Shown piece after piece: positions 37,810-46,724 of a stretch of 64,000 bases of DNA; the first letter of the stretch is position 1; every line of letters starts with the position of its first letter. The stretch is taken from NCBI GenBank assembly GCA_027449685.1, contig DAIDLC010000003.1, positions 84,136 through 148,135 of the forward strand, given 5' to 3'. Source of the DNA: Ferrovaceae bacterium. GTDB lineage: Bacteria; Pseudomonadota; Gammaproteobacteria; Burkholderiales; Ferrovaceae. A program made the position numbers and the translations under genes. The notes beneath the pieces are model-generated. The model had not been told where the DNA came from. It saw only the letters and a list, made by a program, of their open reading frames with translations, and did no database searches.

Positions 37810-37842
37810 CCCGAAAAGGGCTGAACAGGGGGGCTTTTCGGG
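37810..37842. terminator. Inverted repeat between converging hemH and lpxH
   Basis: CCCGAAAAG (37810-37818) and CTTTTCGGG (37834-37842) form a perfect 9-bp stem with a 15-base loop, 23 bases after the hemH stop. It has no following T-run beyond the four Ts in the stem, so it could be a bidirectional terminator of modest strength or an RNA-end stabiliser. Confidence 0.45.
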
Positions 37843-37844
37843 TC

Positions 37845-37890
37845 ACTGGCTTCGGGTTACTGGCTTCGGGTTACTGGCTTCAGGTCACTG
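37845..37890. repeat. 14-bp tandem repeat spanning the lpxH stop codon
   Basis: The unit ACTGGCTTCGGGTT occurs at 37845-37858 and 37859-37872, then as ACTGGCTTCAGGTC at 37873-37886, with ACTG beginning a fourth copy. The array runs across the end of lpxH (stop at 37880-37882). The G-to-A difference in the third copy creates the TGA stop read on the minus strand. Confidence 0.9.
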
Positions 37891-38614
37891 CCAGTGGGAT
37901 GGCACGGCAACCCGATGCATCGCACAACAGATAGCCCGCACGCTCATTGCTCCAATCCTGCAGCACCCACCGTTCGCAGGTATGGTCATCCAGTCGATAC
38001 ACATGGCGCGCCGGCCGATGCGTATGCCCCTGAATCAGGTGGGGATAATCCTGCTTGCGCAGCAGATCCGTCACGGCCTGGGGAGACACATCCATGATCT
38101 CCATAGCCTTGGCCTGCTTGGACTTGTGACTGATGCGGGTGGCCTCGCGGGCCATGGCATAGCGCACCTCGAGAGGTTGGGCCAGCACCTTGCGTTGCCA
38201 ACTGGCACTGCGTACCTGTTTGCGCCAAGTTTGATATTCCACGTCATCCACACAGAGTTGATCGCCATGCGTAAGAAGGGTACGCGTTCCATTGAGGAGA
38301 ATGATCGTAGGGTCTGGCAGTAACGTTGCCGAGCAATCCTTGATGAAATCGGGACCTATCAGAAAATCGCGGTTGCCATGCATGATATACAAGGCCGTGC
38401 CACTTTTGGCGAGCGCGGCCAGGGCCTGTATGATTTGGGCGTGAAAGGGTGAAAAACGATCGTCGTCCCCCACCCAGGTTTCAAACAAATCGCCCAAAAT
38501 ATACAGGCTTTCAGCCTCGACACAGGGTCCCTCGAGGAAATCGAGAAAACACTGAGTGACCAGCGGCACCTTTTCAGACAGGTGCAAATCGGCAATGAAC
38601 AACGTGGATGACAC
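37880..38614 (-). CDS. lpxH: UDP-2,3-diacylglucosamine diphosphatase
   Basis: LpxH hydrolyses UDP-2,3-diacylglucosamine to lipid X in lipid A synthesis. The calcineurin-like metallophosphatase motifs are clear: FIADLHLSE (DxH), ILGDLFETWVGDD (GD), MHGNRDFLIG (GNRD), LTHGDQLC (GD/H) and LIQGHTHRPARH (GHTH). 244 residues is typical. It starts six bases after the ppiB stop on the same strand. The last codons lie in a 14-bp tandem repeat, so the C-terminal residues may vary between strains. Confidence 0.96.
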   Translation of the reverse strand: MSSTLFIADLHLSEKVPLVTQCFLDFLEGPCVEAESLYILGDLFETWVGDDDRFSPFHAQIIQALAALAKSGTALYIMHGNRDFLIGPDFIKDCSATLLPDPTIILLNGTRTLLTHGDQLCVDDVEYQTWRKQVRSASWQRKVLAQPLEVRYAMAREATRISHKSKQAKAMEIMDVSPQAVTDLLRKQDYPHLIQGHTHRPARHVYRLDDHTCERWVLQDWSNERAGYLLCDASGCRAIPLAVT

Positions 38615-38620
38615 GGGCGC

Positions 38621-39112
38621 TCACATCACGCTGGCACTTTCAATCACCACATCTTCCCGAGGAACGTCCGAATGTCCCCCGCGACTGGTAGTGGCTACTG
38701 CCTTGATCTTGTCCACCACTTCCTGACCTTGCACCACTTTTCCAAACACGCAATACCCGTAGCCGTGGTGAGTCGCCTCGGTAAAATTGAGAAAATCGTT
38801 ATCTTTGACGTTGATAAAAAATTGTGCAGTGGCCGAATGCGGGTCGGAAGTGCGTGCCATGGCAATGGTGTAGCGCTCGTTGGTCAATCCGTTGGCCGCT
38901 TCATTATCCACGGGATCGCGGGTCTCCTTCTGTTTCATGCCGGCTGTCATACCCCCTCCCTGGATCATGAAACCATCGATGACGCGATGAAATACAGTGC
39001 CATCATAGAACCCTGAGCGTACATATTCCAGAAAGTTGGCCACGGTTTTAGGCGCCTTCTCCTGGTCCAGTTCCAGCACGATATCCCCATAATTTGTTTT
39101 GAGTCGAACCAT
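38621..39112 (-). CDS. ppiB: Cytoplasmic peptidyl-prolyl cis-trans isomerase (cyclophilin)
   Basis: The 163-residue product is a single cyclophilin domain without a signal peptide. It contains the catalytic [19 protein letters not shown] block, [18 protein letters not shown] and [18 protein letters not shown]. It accelerates proline isomerisation during protein folding. The gene lies between the TPR gene and lpxH, the usual betaproteobacterial arrangement downstream of the divergent cysS. A second, periplasmic cyclophilin gene often found in this cluster is not present. Confidence 0.96.
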   Translation of the reverse strand: MVRLKTNYGDIVLELDQEKAPKTVANFLEYVRSGFYDGTVFHRVIDGFMIQGGGMTAGMKQKETRDPVDNEAANGLTNERYTIAMARTSDPHSATAQFFINVKDNDFLNFTEATHHGYGYCVFGKVVQGQEVVDKIKAVATTSRGGHSDVPREDVVIESASVM

Positions 39113-39123
39113 GTCATTTTCCT

Positions 39124-39804
39124 TCAGTCAAGTTTTTCGGATTTGGCTTTCAAGGCCTTGTTGCGGGGGTCCAGAATGAGCGCCGCCTGATACGCATGCT
39201 TGGCCAGGGCCACATACACATCTCCCAGATTTTCCTGGGCAGTGGCGTAATTCGGTTGTACCATCAAGGCCATTGTCAGGTTTTTACGCGCTTCTTCCAA
39301 CTGTCCCTTGGCTGCATAGAGGACTGCCAGATTGTTATAGGGAGCGGCCATCTCCGGAAAACGATCCACCATGCCCCGCAAAACCTGCAAGGCTTCGTCG
39401 GCATGCCCCAACCGAGTCAGCACCTGCGACTTGAGAAACCACATGTCCCCATCCTGGCTGTTCGCCGTCAGGTAGTCCTGTAGTGCCTGCAGGGCCTCCT
39501 GATCCTTACCGCTATCCACCAGATGCCGAATGGCCTTGGGGGTCAACAAGACAGGCTCTGGGGGTGGTTCTGGTACGAGCGTGGCGGCAGGTCGATCTTT
39601 CACGACCGAAGACATGCCCGTTGATTCCGTGGGGGCCGAAGGAACAGGCGCCGCAGGGGGGGGTTGCGTTACCGCAGATGTGGACGCCACAGGCACCGGA
39701 GTACCGTCGGCAGGTGCCGCCACGCTAACGGCCGTTTCCCCAGCCAATCCATTGGTCATGCCGCACGTCAAGAGCATGATGCAAACTACGGGCCGTAGAC
39801 TCAT
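39124..39804 (-). CDS. Exported tetratricopeptide-repeat protein
   Basis: From ATG 39804 the 226-residue product has a signal peptide ([21 protein letters not shown]), a Pro/Ala-rich segment to about residue 85, and three TPR-like helical pairs ([57 protein letters not shown]) with a fourth at the C-terminus. A cysteine inside the signal region could allow lipidation but the lipobox is not convincing. Homologues of unknown function sit between cysS and ppiB in many betaproteobacteria. It starts 11 bases upstream of ppiB and is probably co-transcribed with ppiB and lpxH. Confidence 0.82.
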   Translation of the reverse strand: MSLRPVVCIMLLTCGMTNGLAGETAVSVAAPADGTPVPVASTSAVTQPPPAAPVPSAPTESTGMSSVVKDRPAATLVPEPPPEPVLLTPKAIRHLVDSGKDQEALQALQDYLTANSQDGDMWFLKSQVLTRLGHADEALQVLRGMVDRFPEMAAPYNNLAVLYAAKGQLEEARKNLTMALMVQPNYATAQENLGDVYVALAKHAYQAALILDPRNKALKAKSEKLD

Positions 39805-40087
39805 AACCCCCACCGCCTGCGGTTTTTTGCCACAGAGCCCAACGCCACGCAATACCAGAGCGAGGCCCGGTAAAAGGGGAAGGCAAAGCGCTCAAACATA
39901 TCGTGATATACTCTCCGGACAAACGCAACAGGCTAAACACTCTATTATATCAATACAATGCATTCTTTTCCAGTTCGCTAGTCAGGCTCCTGGCCTTTGT
40001 TTGTAGAACCCTCTGCGGCAAAAAAACCATGAACTTGTCCGACTTCTGCCAAAATCTTTTTGCGCTTGCCAGCACACTTCCCCCATC

Positions 40088-41482
40088 ATGCTAAAAATTT
40101 TTAATACCTTGACCCGCCGCACTGAGGTTTTTCAGCCCATTGAACCCGGACAAGTGCGCATGTATGTGTGCGGCATGACCGTTTACGACCGCTGTCACCT
40201 GGGGCATGCGCGCATGCTGGTCAATTTTGACCTGGTTTACCGTTGGCTACAGCACTCGGGCTATCAGGTCACCTATGTGCGCAATATTACCGATATCGAT
40301 GACAAAATCATCGCGCGTGCCGCCCTCCATCAAGAGCCCATTAGCGCCTTGACGACGCGCATGATCAGCGCCATGCACCAGGACCTGGCCCAACTCAACG
40401 TTTTGCCTCCCACCTTCGAACCACGTGCCACTGACCATGTTTCCGGCATGATCACGATGATCTCCACTTTGATCGAGCGCCAATTGGCTTATGTGGGAAG
40501 CAATGGGGACGTGTATTACTCGGTTCATGACTTTCCCACCTACGGCAAACTGTCGGGCAAAACCCTGGAGGATCTGCGCGCCGGCGAACGCATCTCGGTG
40601 GACCCGCATAAACGCGACCCGCTCGACTTTGTCCTGTGGAAGGCAGCCAAGCCCGATGAACCTTCCTGGCCTTCACCCTGGGGCCCGGGACGACCTGGAT
40701 GGCATATTGAATGCTCGGTCATGAGTGAACATTTCCTCGGAACCCATTTCGACATTCATGGCGGCGGCCACGATTTACAATTCCCCCACCATGAAAACGA
40801 AATCGCCCAAAGCGAAGGGGCTCATGGTCATACGTTTGTAAATTTATGGATGCATAACGGTTTTCTGCGCGTCAATGATGAAAAAATGTCCAAGTCCCTG
40901 GACAACTTTTTCACCATCGACGCCGTTCTCGAGGCTTTTGACGCCGAGGTCATTCGTTTTTTTCTACTGCGCGGTCATTATCGAAGCCCGCTCAACTACA
41001 CCGAAGCCCATCTGGAAGATGCCCGCCAGTCCCTCAATACCCTGTACAACGCCTTGCGGGGCCAGCCATTGACTGCGGGTCTACCCGATTGGACACAGCC
41101 CGAAGCGCAGGCTTTCAAGGCGGCGTTGGATGATGATTTCAACACCCCGGAAGCCATGGCCGTTCTGTTTGGTCTGGCACGGGACATTCATCGGGGCGGG
41201 GGAACAGAAAAAGCCACCTTGCTGCTGCGCTTGGGCGCCATGATGGGTTTGCTGGAGAGGGACCCGGAGCAATGGATGCAGCAAGGAGCAGGTTTAGGGC
41301 GCAAGGCCTCGCAAGCCACCCGGGGATTGAGCGCAGAAACGGTGGAGCAAATCATCGAACAACGCGCCCAAGCGCGCAAAACGCGCAACTTTGCAGAGTC
41401 CGACCGCCTGCGCCAGCTGTTGCTGGATCAGGGCGTCATTCTGGAGGACAGCGCTCAGGGCACCAGCTGGCGACGCGTGTAA
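40088..41482 (+). CDS. cysS: Cysteinyl-tRNA synthetase
   Basis: Class I synthetase charging tRNA-Cys. The HIGH-type motif is in [12 protein letters not shown] and the KMSKS motif in [14 protein letters not shown]. Zinc ligands are the Cys in YVCGMTVYD, the Cys in WHIECSVMS and the following [14 protein letters not shown]. 464 residues is normal. It diverges from the TPR gene across a 283-base gap (39805-40087) which is AT-rich toward cysS; I see no certain promoter or RNA element in that gap. The gene converges on dnaJ. Confidence 0.97.
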   Translation: MLKIFNTLTRRTEVFQPIEPGQVRMYVCGMTVYDRCHLGHARMLVNFDLVYRWLQHSGYQVTYVRNITDIDDKIIARAALHQEPISALTTRMISAMHQDLAQLNVLPPTFEPRATDHVSGMITMISTLIERQLAYVGSNGDVYYSVHDFPTYGKLSGKTLEDLRAGERISVDPHKRDPLDFVLWKAAKPDEPSWPSPWGPGRPGWHIECSVMSEHFLGTHFDIHGGGHDLQFPHHENEIAQSEGAHGHTFVNLWMHNGFLRVNDEKMSKSLDNFFTIDAVLEAFDAEVIRFFLLRGHYRSPLNYTEAHLEDARQSLNTLYNALRGQPLTAGLPDWTQPEAQAFKAALDDDFNTPEAMAVLFGLARDIHRGGGTEKATLLLRLGAMMGLLERDPEQWMQQGAGLGRKASQATRGLSAETVEQIIEQRAQARKTRNFAESDRLRQLLLDQGVILEDSAQGTSWRRV

Positions 41483-41542
41483 AAGTCAGTCTTTGAGCCA
41501 AGACACCAAGCCCCCCGTCAGGATCAGGCGCGCGGGCGAGGC

Positions 41543-42691
41543 TCAAGCCGCAGGGTTGAAAAAGTCGCGCACCTTGTCCATGAAGGTTTTGGCCCGGGGG
41601 CTATGAGTTTCGCTGCCGCGCGTACTGGATTCCAGTTGTCGCAGCAACTCCTTTTGGGACTCGGTGAGTTTTACAGGCGTTTCCACAATCACATGGCACA
41701 GCAGATCGCCATAACCGCTACCGCGCAAGGCCTTTATCCCCTTGCCACGCAACCGAAATACTTGTCCGGTTTGAGTTTCGGCAGGTATCTTCAATTTGGC
41801 GTGCCCTTCCAGAGTAGGAATCTCGATTTCCCCTCCCAGCGCCGCTACCCCAAAACTGATGGGCATATCGCAGTGCAAATCGGCCCCATCCCGCTCGAAT
41901 ACCGGGTGATGACGAATTTGTACGACGACATATAAATCGCCGGCTGGCCCGCCAGAAACCCCATGTTCTCCTTCACCGGCCAAACGCACGCGGTCGCCGT
42001 GATCGATCCCGGCTGGAATTTTGACGGCCAGTGTTTTATACCGTTTGACTCGGCCTGCACCTCCGCAATCGGTGCAAGGCGTAGAGATGGTCTTGCCTGT
42101 ACCATGACAGGTGGGGCAGGTTTGCTGAATCGAGAAAAATCCCTGTTGCATGCGCACCTGGCCCTGCCCACCGCAGGTATTACAGGTGCTTGGAGCCGTT
42201 CCAGGTCTGGCCCCGGAGCCTTTACAGGTTCCACAGGTTTCCATGGTAGGAATGCGGATTTGCGTTTCGGTGCCCCGTGCAGCCTCTTCCAGGCCAATTT
42301 CCAGGTTATAACGCAAATCAGCACCCCGATAGACGCCACCTTGGCGGCCACGACCACCGGAAGCGCCGAACAGATCGCCAAAAATATCGCCAAACGCATC
42401 GGCAAAACCGCCCCCCATGCCGCCAAAACCCGGGCCACCAGGTCCACCGGCACCTCCCTGGCTGGGGTCGACCCCGGCGTGACCATAACGATCATAGGCG
42501 GCACGCTTGTCGGCGTCGGACAATATTTCGTAGGCTTCCTTGGCCTCCTTGAATTGGCCCTCGGCCTTGGCATTATCCGGATTACGATCCGGATGGTATT
42601 TCATGGCCAACTTGCGATACGCCTTCTTGATGTCTTCGTCGGACGCGTCGCGGTTGACCCCCAGCACTTCATAAAAATCGCGTTTGCTCAT
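41543..42691 (-). CDS. dnaJ: Chaperone protein DnaJ
   Basis: DnaJ stimulates the DnaK ATPase and delivers substrates. The 382-residue product has a J-domain with KYHPDRN, a Gly/Phe-rich linker (about 75-120), four zinc-binding CxxCxGxG repeats ([32 protein letters not shown]) and the C-terminal substrate domains. It starts 11 bases after dnaK on the same strand, the last gene of the grpE-dnaK-dnaJ unit. Confidence 0.98.
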   Translation of the reverse strand: MSKRDFYEVLGVNRDASDEDIKKAYRKLAMKYHPDRNPDNAKAEGQFKEAKEAYEILSDADKRAAYDRYGHAGVDPSQGGAGGPGGPGFGGMGGGFADAFGDIFGDLFGASGGRGRQGGVYRGADLRYNLEIGLEEAARGTETQIRIPTMETCGTCKGSGARPGTAPSTCNTCGGQGQVRMQQGFFSIQQTCPTCHGTGKTISTPCTDCGGAGRVKRYKTLAVKIPAGIDHGDRVRLAGEGEHGVSGGPAGDLYVVVQIRHHPVFERDGADLHCDMPISFGVAALGGEIEIPTLEGHAKLKIPAETQTGQVFRLRGKGIKALRGSGYGDLLCHVIVETPVKLTESQKELLRQLESSTRGSETHSPRAKTFMDKVRDFFNPAA

Positions 42692-42702
42692 GCTGCCTCA
42701 GC

Positions 42703-44646
42703 TTACTTGGCGTGCTTGTCTTTGACTTCCTCAAACTCGGCATCCACCACATGCTCGTCACCAGAATCCTTAGTGGAACTGGAACTGGAACTGGAACTGG
42801 AACCGGCTTGCGCACCTGCACTTTCCGCCGTTTGGGCGTACATTTTTTCGGCGAGTTTGTGACTGGCCTCGGTCAGGGCTTCGGTCTTGGCTTCCATGCG
42901 CTGGGTGTCACCCGATTTGAGAGCCTCTTCTGCTTCCTTGAGGGCGGCTTCAATCGCTGATTTTTCATCCGCACTCATTTTGTCGCCATACTCCTTGAGA
43001 GACTTGGTGACACCATGAATCAGCCCTTCCAGGGTGTTTCTTGTATTGACTGCCTCGAGATTCTTTTTGTCTTCTTCTGCATGCTCTTCGGCATCCCGCA
43101 TCATCCGCTGGATTTCATCTTCCGACAGTCCGGAATTGGCCTTGATGGTGATCTTGTTTTCCTTCCCAGTGGCTTTGTCCTTGGCGCTCACATGCAAGAT
43201 GCCATTGGCATCGATGTCGAAAGTGACTTCGATTTGCGGCATGCCACGAGGAGCTGGAGGAATGTCAGACAGATTGAACTGGCCCAGACTCTTGTTGCCC
43301 GAAGCCATGTTACGCTCTCCCTGCAGCACGTGAATGGTCACGGCGGACTGGTTGTCATCCGCTGTGGAGAACACTTGCGATGCCTTGGTGGGGATAGTGG
43401 TATTTTTCTGGATGAGCCGCGTCATGACACCACCCAGGGTTTCGATCCCCAGTGACAAGGGCGTCACATCCAGCAACAGTACGTCTTTGACTTCGCCTTG
43501 CAGCACGCCACCCTGAATGGCAGCGCCAATAGCAACCGCCTCGTCGGGATTGACGTCTTTGCGGGGTTCGCGGCCAAAAAACTCCTTGACCTTTTCCTGC
43601 ACCTTGGGCATCCGGGTTTGGCCCCCCACCAGGATCACATCGGCGATATCGCCAATCTTGACACCCGCATCCTTGATGGCAATTTCACAAGGCTTGATGG
43701 TACGGGCAATAAGTTCGTCCACCAGGCTTTCCAGCTTGGCTCGGGTAATTTTCACCACCAAATGCTTGGGACCGGAAGCATCCGCCGTGATATAGGGCAG
43801 GTTGACTTCCGTTTGCTGGGCCGAGGACAACTCGATCTTGGCTTTTTCAGCCGCCTCTTTCAGACGTTGCAGCGCCAGCACATCCTTGCGCAAATCCAGA
43901 CCATTTTCCCGTTTGAATTCATCCGCCAGAAAATCGATGACTCGCAAATCGAAGTCTTCACCGCCAAGGAAGGTATCCCCATTGGTGGAAAGCACTTCAA
44001 ATTGATGTTCTCCGTCTACCTCGGCGATTTCAATGATGGAAATATCGAAGGTGCCGCCGCCCAGATCATATACCGCGATCTTGCGATCACCTTCCTTTTT
44101 GTCCAGACCAAAAGCCAAGGCCGCTGCCGTGGGCTCGTTGATGATGCGTTTCACCTCCAGACCAGCAATACGACCGGCATCCTTGGTGGCTTGGCGCTGA
44201 CTATCGTTAAAGTAAGCTGGCACGGTAATCACGGCTTCGGTAACTTCCTCTCCCAGATAGTCTTCTGCCGTTTTTTTCATTTTTTGCAGCACGGCAGCAG
44301 AAATTTCTGGTGGAGCCATCTTGCGGTTACGCACCTCTACCCAGGCGTCGCCGTTACCCGCCTTGACGATGGCATAGGGCACCATATTGATGTCCTTTTG
44401 CACCATTTCTTCGTCAAATTTGCGCCCGATGAGACGCTTGACTGCAAACAGGGTGTTTTTTGGGTTGGTGATGGCCTGGCGTTTGGACGGAGCCCCCACC
44501 AACACTTCACCGTCTTCCTGATAGGCGACGACCGAGGGCGTTGTACGCGCTCCTTCGGAGTTTTCGATGACCTTGGGCTTGCCACTTTCCATCACAGCCA
44601 CGCAGGAGTTGGTGGTACCCAGATCGATTCCGATAATTTTTCCCAT
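42703..44646 (-). CDS. dnaK: Chaperone protein DnaK (Hsp70)
   Basis: The 647-residue Hsp70 begins [19 protein letters not shown] and has the phosphate loop [11 protein letters not shown], the linker [19 protein letters not shown] and the usual C-terminal [10 protein letters not shown] tail. The disordered tail contains an uncommon run of nine serines (about residues 617-625) encoded by a hexanucleotide repeat. A sigma-32-like promoter lies just upstream within the grpE-dnaK gap, in addition to the one before grpE. Confidence 0.99.
   Translation of the reverse strand: MGKIIGIDLGTTNSCVAVMESGKPKVIENSEGARTTPSVVAYQEDGEVLVGAPSKRQAITNPKNTLFAVKRLIGRKFDEEMVQKDINMVPYAIVKAGNGDAWVEVRNRKMAPPEISAAVLQKMKKTAEDYLGEEVTEAVITVPAYFNDSQRQATKDAGRIAGLEVKRIINEPTAAALAFGLDKKEGDRKIAVYDLGGGTFDISIIEIAEVDGEHQFEVLSTNGDTFLGGEDFDLRVIDFLADEFKRENGLDLRKDVLALQRLKEAAEKAKIELSSAQQTEVNLPYITADASGPKHLVVKITRAKLESLVDELIARTIKPCEIAIKDAGVKIGDIADVILVGGQTRMPKVQEKVKEFFGREPRKDVNPDEAVAIGAAIQGGVLQGEVKDVLLLDVTPLSLGIETLGGVMTRLIQKNTTIPTKASQVFSTADDNQSAVTIHVLQGERNMASGNKSLGQFNLSDIPPAPRGMPQIEVTFDIDANGILHVSAKDKATGKENKITIKANSGLSEDEIQRMMRDAEEHAEEDKKNLEAVNTRNTLEGLIHGVTKSLKEYGDKMSADEKSAIEAALKEAEEALKSGDTQRMEAKTEALTEASHKLAEKMYAQTAESAGAQAGSSSSSSSSSTKDSGDEHVVDAEFEEVKDKHAK
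42775..42804. repeat. Hexanucleotide repeat in the dnaK tail
   Basis: GGAACT is repeated four times without change (42775-42798) and once as GGAACC (42799-42804). On the coding strand it encodes Ser-Ser pairs in the flexible C-terminus of DnaK. Since the unit is six bases, changes in copy number would keep the reading frame. Confidence 0.92.
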
Positions 44647-44687
44647 GTTATGCCTCTGTAAGATGATGTTTGAATAGCGTTGACTGT

Positions 44688-44716
44688 TAAATCAGGGCCA
44701 GGCCATCAATTTCAAG
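44688..44716 (-). promoter_or_regulatory. Sigma-32-like promoter before dnaK
   Basis: On the minus strand CTTGAAA (44716-44710) is followed after 13 bases by CCTGATTTA (44696-44688), close to the heat-shock consensus CTTGAAA / CCCCATNTA. It lies 42 bases upstream of the dnaK start and would allow dnaK-dnaJ expression independent of grpE. Confidence 0.55.
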
Positions 44717-44765
44717 TACGACCCGTGATTTTATTTGGAGTTTGCAAACCCCTTCGGGGGCCGTC

Positions 44766-45365
44766 TTAGCTGCTTTTGCCTTTGGAGACGGTCACCAGCG
44801 CGGGGCGTAGCACCCGCTCATGCAGGAGGTAGCCCTTTTGCATCACAGTCAGCACCGTATTGGGTGGCACCACCTCGTCTTCCAGCGAAGCAATGGCTTG
44901 GTGGCGATTGGGATCGAATTTTTCCTGCACCGGGTTGATGGCGGCAATATGAAACTTCTCGAAGACTGTGGCCAACTGGCGTGCTGTCAACTCCACACCA
45001 CTGCGGTAACTCTCTACCGAAGCCTCTTTGACCTGAAGCGCCGCTTCCAGGCTATCGGTGACAGACAGGAGTTCGGCCGCGAAAGATTCCAAGGCAAATT
45101 TACGCGCTTGGGCCAAATCCGAAGCAGCCCGCTTGCGCACGTTCTCGGTGTCTGCCCGCGCTCTCAGCCAGGCTTCTTCTTTCTCTTGAGCCCTGAGCTC
45201 GGCGGCATTCAACGCTTCCAAGGCTTGTTCCAGGGTCATGGCCGGGATGGCATCAGCGCCCTGGGCGACTGGAGATGGGTTGGAAAATTCGGAAGAATCC
45301 GGATTGGGTGGTGTGGGCGCAGAAGCGGGCCCCTCTTGGGTTTGTGCGGGATTCTGATCTTGCAT
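44766..45365 (-). CDS. grpE: Nucleotide exchange factor GrpE
   Basis: GrpE releases ADP from DnaK. The 199-residue protein has an acidic, Pro-rich N-terminus, the long dimerisation helix (about 55-110, EALNAAELRAQEKEEAWLRA), and the C-terminal beta domain with FEKFHIAAINPVQEKFDPNRHQAI and VLTVMQKGYLLHERVLRPALV, the family signature. A good GAGGAG site precedes ATG 45365. It is transcribed from a sigma-32-like promoter immediately upstream and precedes dnaK by 119 bases. Confidence 0.97.
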   Translation of the reverse strand: MQDQNPAQTQEGPASAPTPPNPDSSEFSNPSPVAQGADAIPAMTLEQALEALNAAELRAQEKEEAWLRARADTENVRKRAASDLAQARKFALESFAAELLSVTDSLEAALQVKEASVESYRSGVELTARQLATVFEKFHIAAINPVQEKFDPNRHQAIASLEDEVVPPNTVLTVMQKGYLLHERVLRPALVTVSKGKSS

Positions 45366-45395
45366 CGGTGGATCTCCTCAGGGAACTGGTGGGGC

Positions 45396-45424
45396 AGATG
45401 GGGGACAACACCAGGGATTTCAAG
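45396..45424 (-). promoter_or_regulatory. Sigma-32 (RpoH) heat-shock promoter of grpE-dnaK-dnaJ
   Basis: On the minus strand the exact -35 element CTTGAAA (45424-45418) is followed after 14 bases by CCCCATCT (45403-45396), matching the RpoH consensus CTTGAAA-N13/14-CCCCATNT. It lies 31 bases before the grpE start codon, between metZ and grpE. No CIRCE repeat accompanies it, so control by RpoH rather than HrcA is inferred for this operon. Confidence 0.82.
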
Positions 45425-45500
45425 AGGTCATCCGAAAAAAAACGCGTACCCACACCGCCTCCATTGCCCTGACGAAAGGGATCCAATGGTTCGGCATCAT

Positions 45501-46724
45501 TCAGCGCGTTGTGCTCAAACCGCGCGCCAAATCTTCCTGCAAGTCAGAAACACCCTCCAAGCCCACCGAAACCCGCAACATTCCCGAGCCAATGCCTGCG
45601 TTCAGACGCGCCTGCTCAGAAATTCTGCCATGGGTGGTAGTGGCGGGATGGGTGATGGTACTTTTGGTGTCACCCAGATTGGCGGTGATGGAGATGATGC
45701 GGGTCGAATCCACGACACGCCAGGCTGCTTCCTGCCCTCCCTTCACATCGAAGGTCACGATGGCACCACCCAGACGCTGCTGACGTCGAGCCAGATCATA
45801 TTGCGGATGTGACGGTAGACCGGGATAGTACACACGAGCCACTGCCGGATGTCGTTCCAGCCATTGGGCCAAGACCAGCGCACTTTGACATTGTGCTTGC
45901 AGGCGAATATTGAGCGTTTCCATGCCCTTCAAGCAGATCCAGGCGTTGAAAGCGCTAAGCGTGGGACCGGCCGTGCGCAAGAAAGCATAAATGCCTGCGT
46001 CCATCACCAGCTCTTGCGAGCCCACGATGGCCCCTCCCAGGACACGTCCCTGGCCATCCAGATATTTAGTGGCAGAATGCACCACCAAATCGGCCCCCCA
46101 CTCCAGCGGGCGTTGCAGAACCGGCGTACAAAAACAGTTATCCACTGCCACCAAAACGCCCGCTGCATGGGCCATTTGCGCCAAGGCCGCAATATCCACC
46201 AGTTCCATGGTGGGGTTTGAGGGGGTTTCCAAAAAAAACAAACGGGTGTTGGGACGAATCGCCCGTTGCCAGGCCTGAATATCCCCCAAGGGTACAAAAC
46301 TGACTTCTAGTCCGAACTTGCCCAGTATGTTATTGAGCAGTTGCACGGTGGCGCCAAACAGGCTCTGCGACACCACCACATGATCTCCCGACTTGAGCAA
46401 ACCCATGAAGGTGGCCAGAATGGCAGACATGCCGCTGGCTGTAGCCACACAGGACTGCCCCCCTTCCAGGGCGGCCAAGCGCTCTTGAAAAGCCGTCACC
46501 GTGGGGTTGGTAAAGCGCGAATAGATATTACCGGGCTCGCGGTTTCCAAATCGGTCTGCTGCCTGTTGTGCACTGGCAAACACATAACTGGAAGTGAGAA
46601 ACAGGGCCTCAGAGTGCTCGTTGAAAGCCGTGCGATGAATACCCGAACGAACGGCCAGCGTGTCCAGATTGGAAGAGCCTATCAGGCTTGGATCCGGAAC
46701 GGCATCTTCTGAGAGCTTTTGCAT
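45501..46724 (-). CDS. metZ: O-succinylhomoserine sulfhydrylase
   Basis: MetZ makes homocysteine from O-succinylhomoserine and sulfide. The 407-residue product belongs to the Cys/Met-metabolism PLP family: YSRFTNPTV, SGMSAI, the cofactor-binding lysine in VVHSATKYLDGQGR, and a C-terminal SVGLEGVSDLQEDL. Location after purF matches the MetZ group rather than MetY. Its start (ATG) shares one base with the purF stop (TGATG), indicating coupling. Confidence 0.94.
   Translation of the reverse strand: MQKLSEDAVPDPSLIGSSNLDTLAVRSGIHRTAFNEHSEALFLTSSYVFASAQQAADRFGNREPGNIYSRFTNPTVTAFQERLAALEGGQSCVATASGMSAILATFMGLLKSGDHVVVSQSLFGATVQLLNNILGKFGLEVSFVPLGDIQAWQRAIRPNTRLFFLETPSNPTMELVDIAALAQMAHAAGVLVAVDNCFCTPVLQRPLEWGADLVVHSATKYLDGQGRVLGGAIVGSQELVMDAGIYAFLRTAGPTLSAFNAWICLKGMETLNIRLQAQCQSALVLAQWLERHPAVARVYYPGLPSHPQYDLARRQQRLGGAIVTFDVKGGQEAAWRVVDSTRIISITANLGDTKSTITHPATTTHGRISEQARLNAGIGSGMLRVSVGLEGVSDLQEDLARGLSTTR

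Noticed and set aside
41494..41545. TTGAGCC/GGCTCAA inverted repeat between cysS and dnaJ as a terminator
   Set aside because: The loop is about 38 bases and no T-run follows closely in either direction; not convincing.
43498..44661. Long 387-codon open frame antisense to dnaK
   Set aside because: A well-known artefact of dnaK codon usage. It has no ribosome-binding site or recognisable domain, and the sense strand is unmistakably DnaK.
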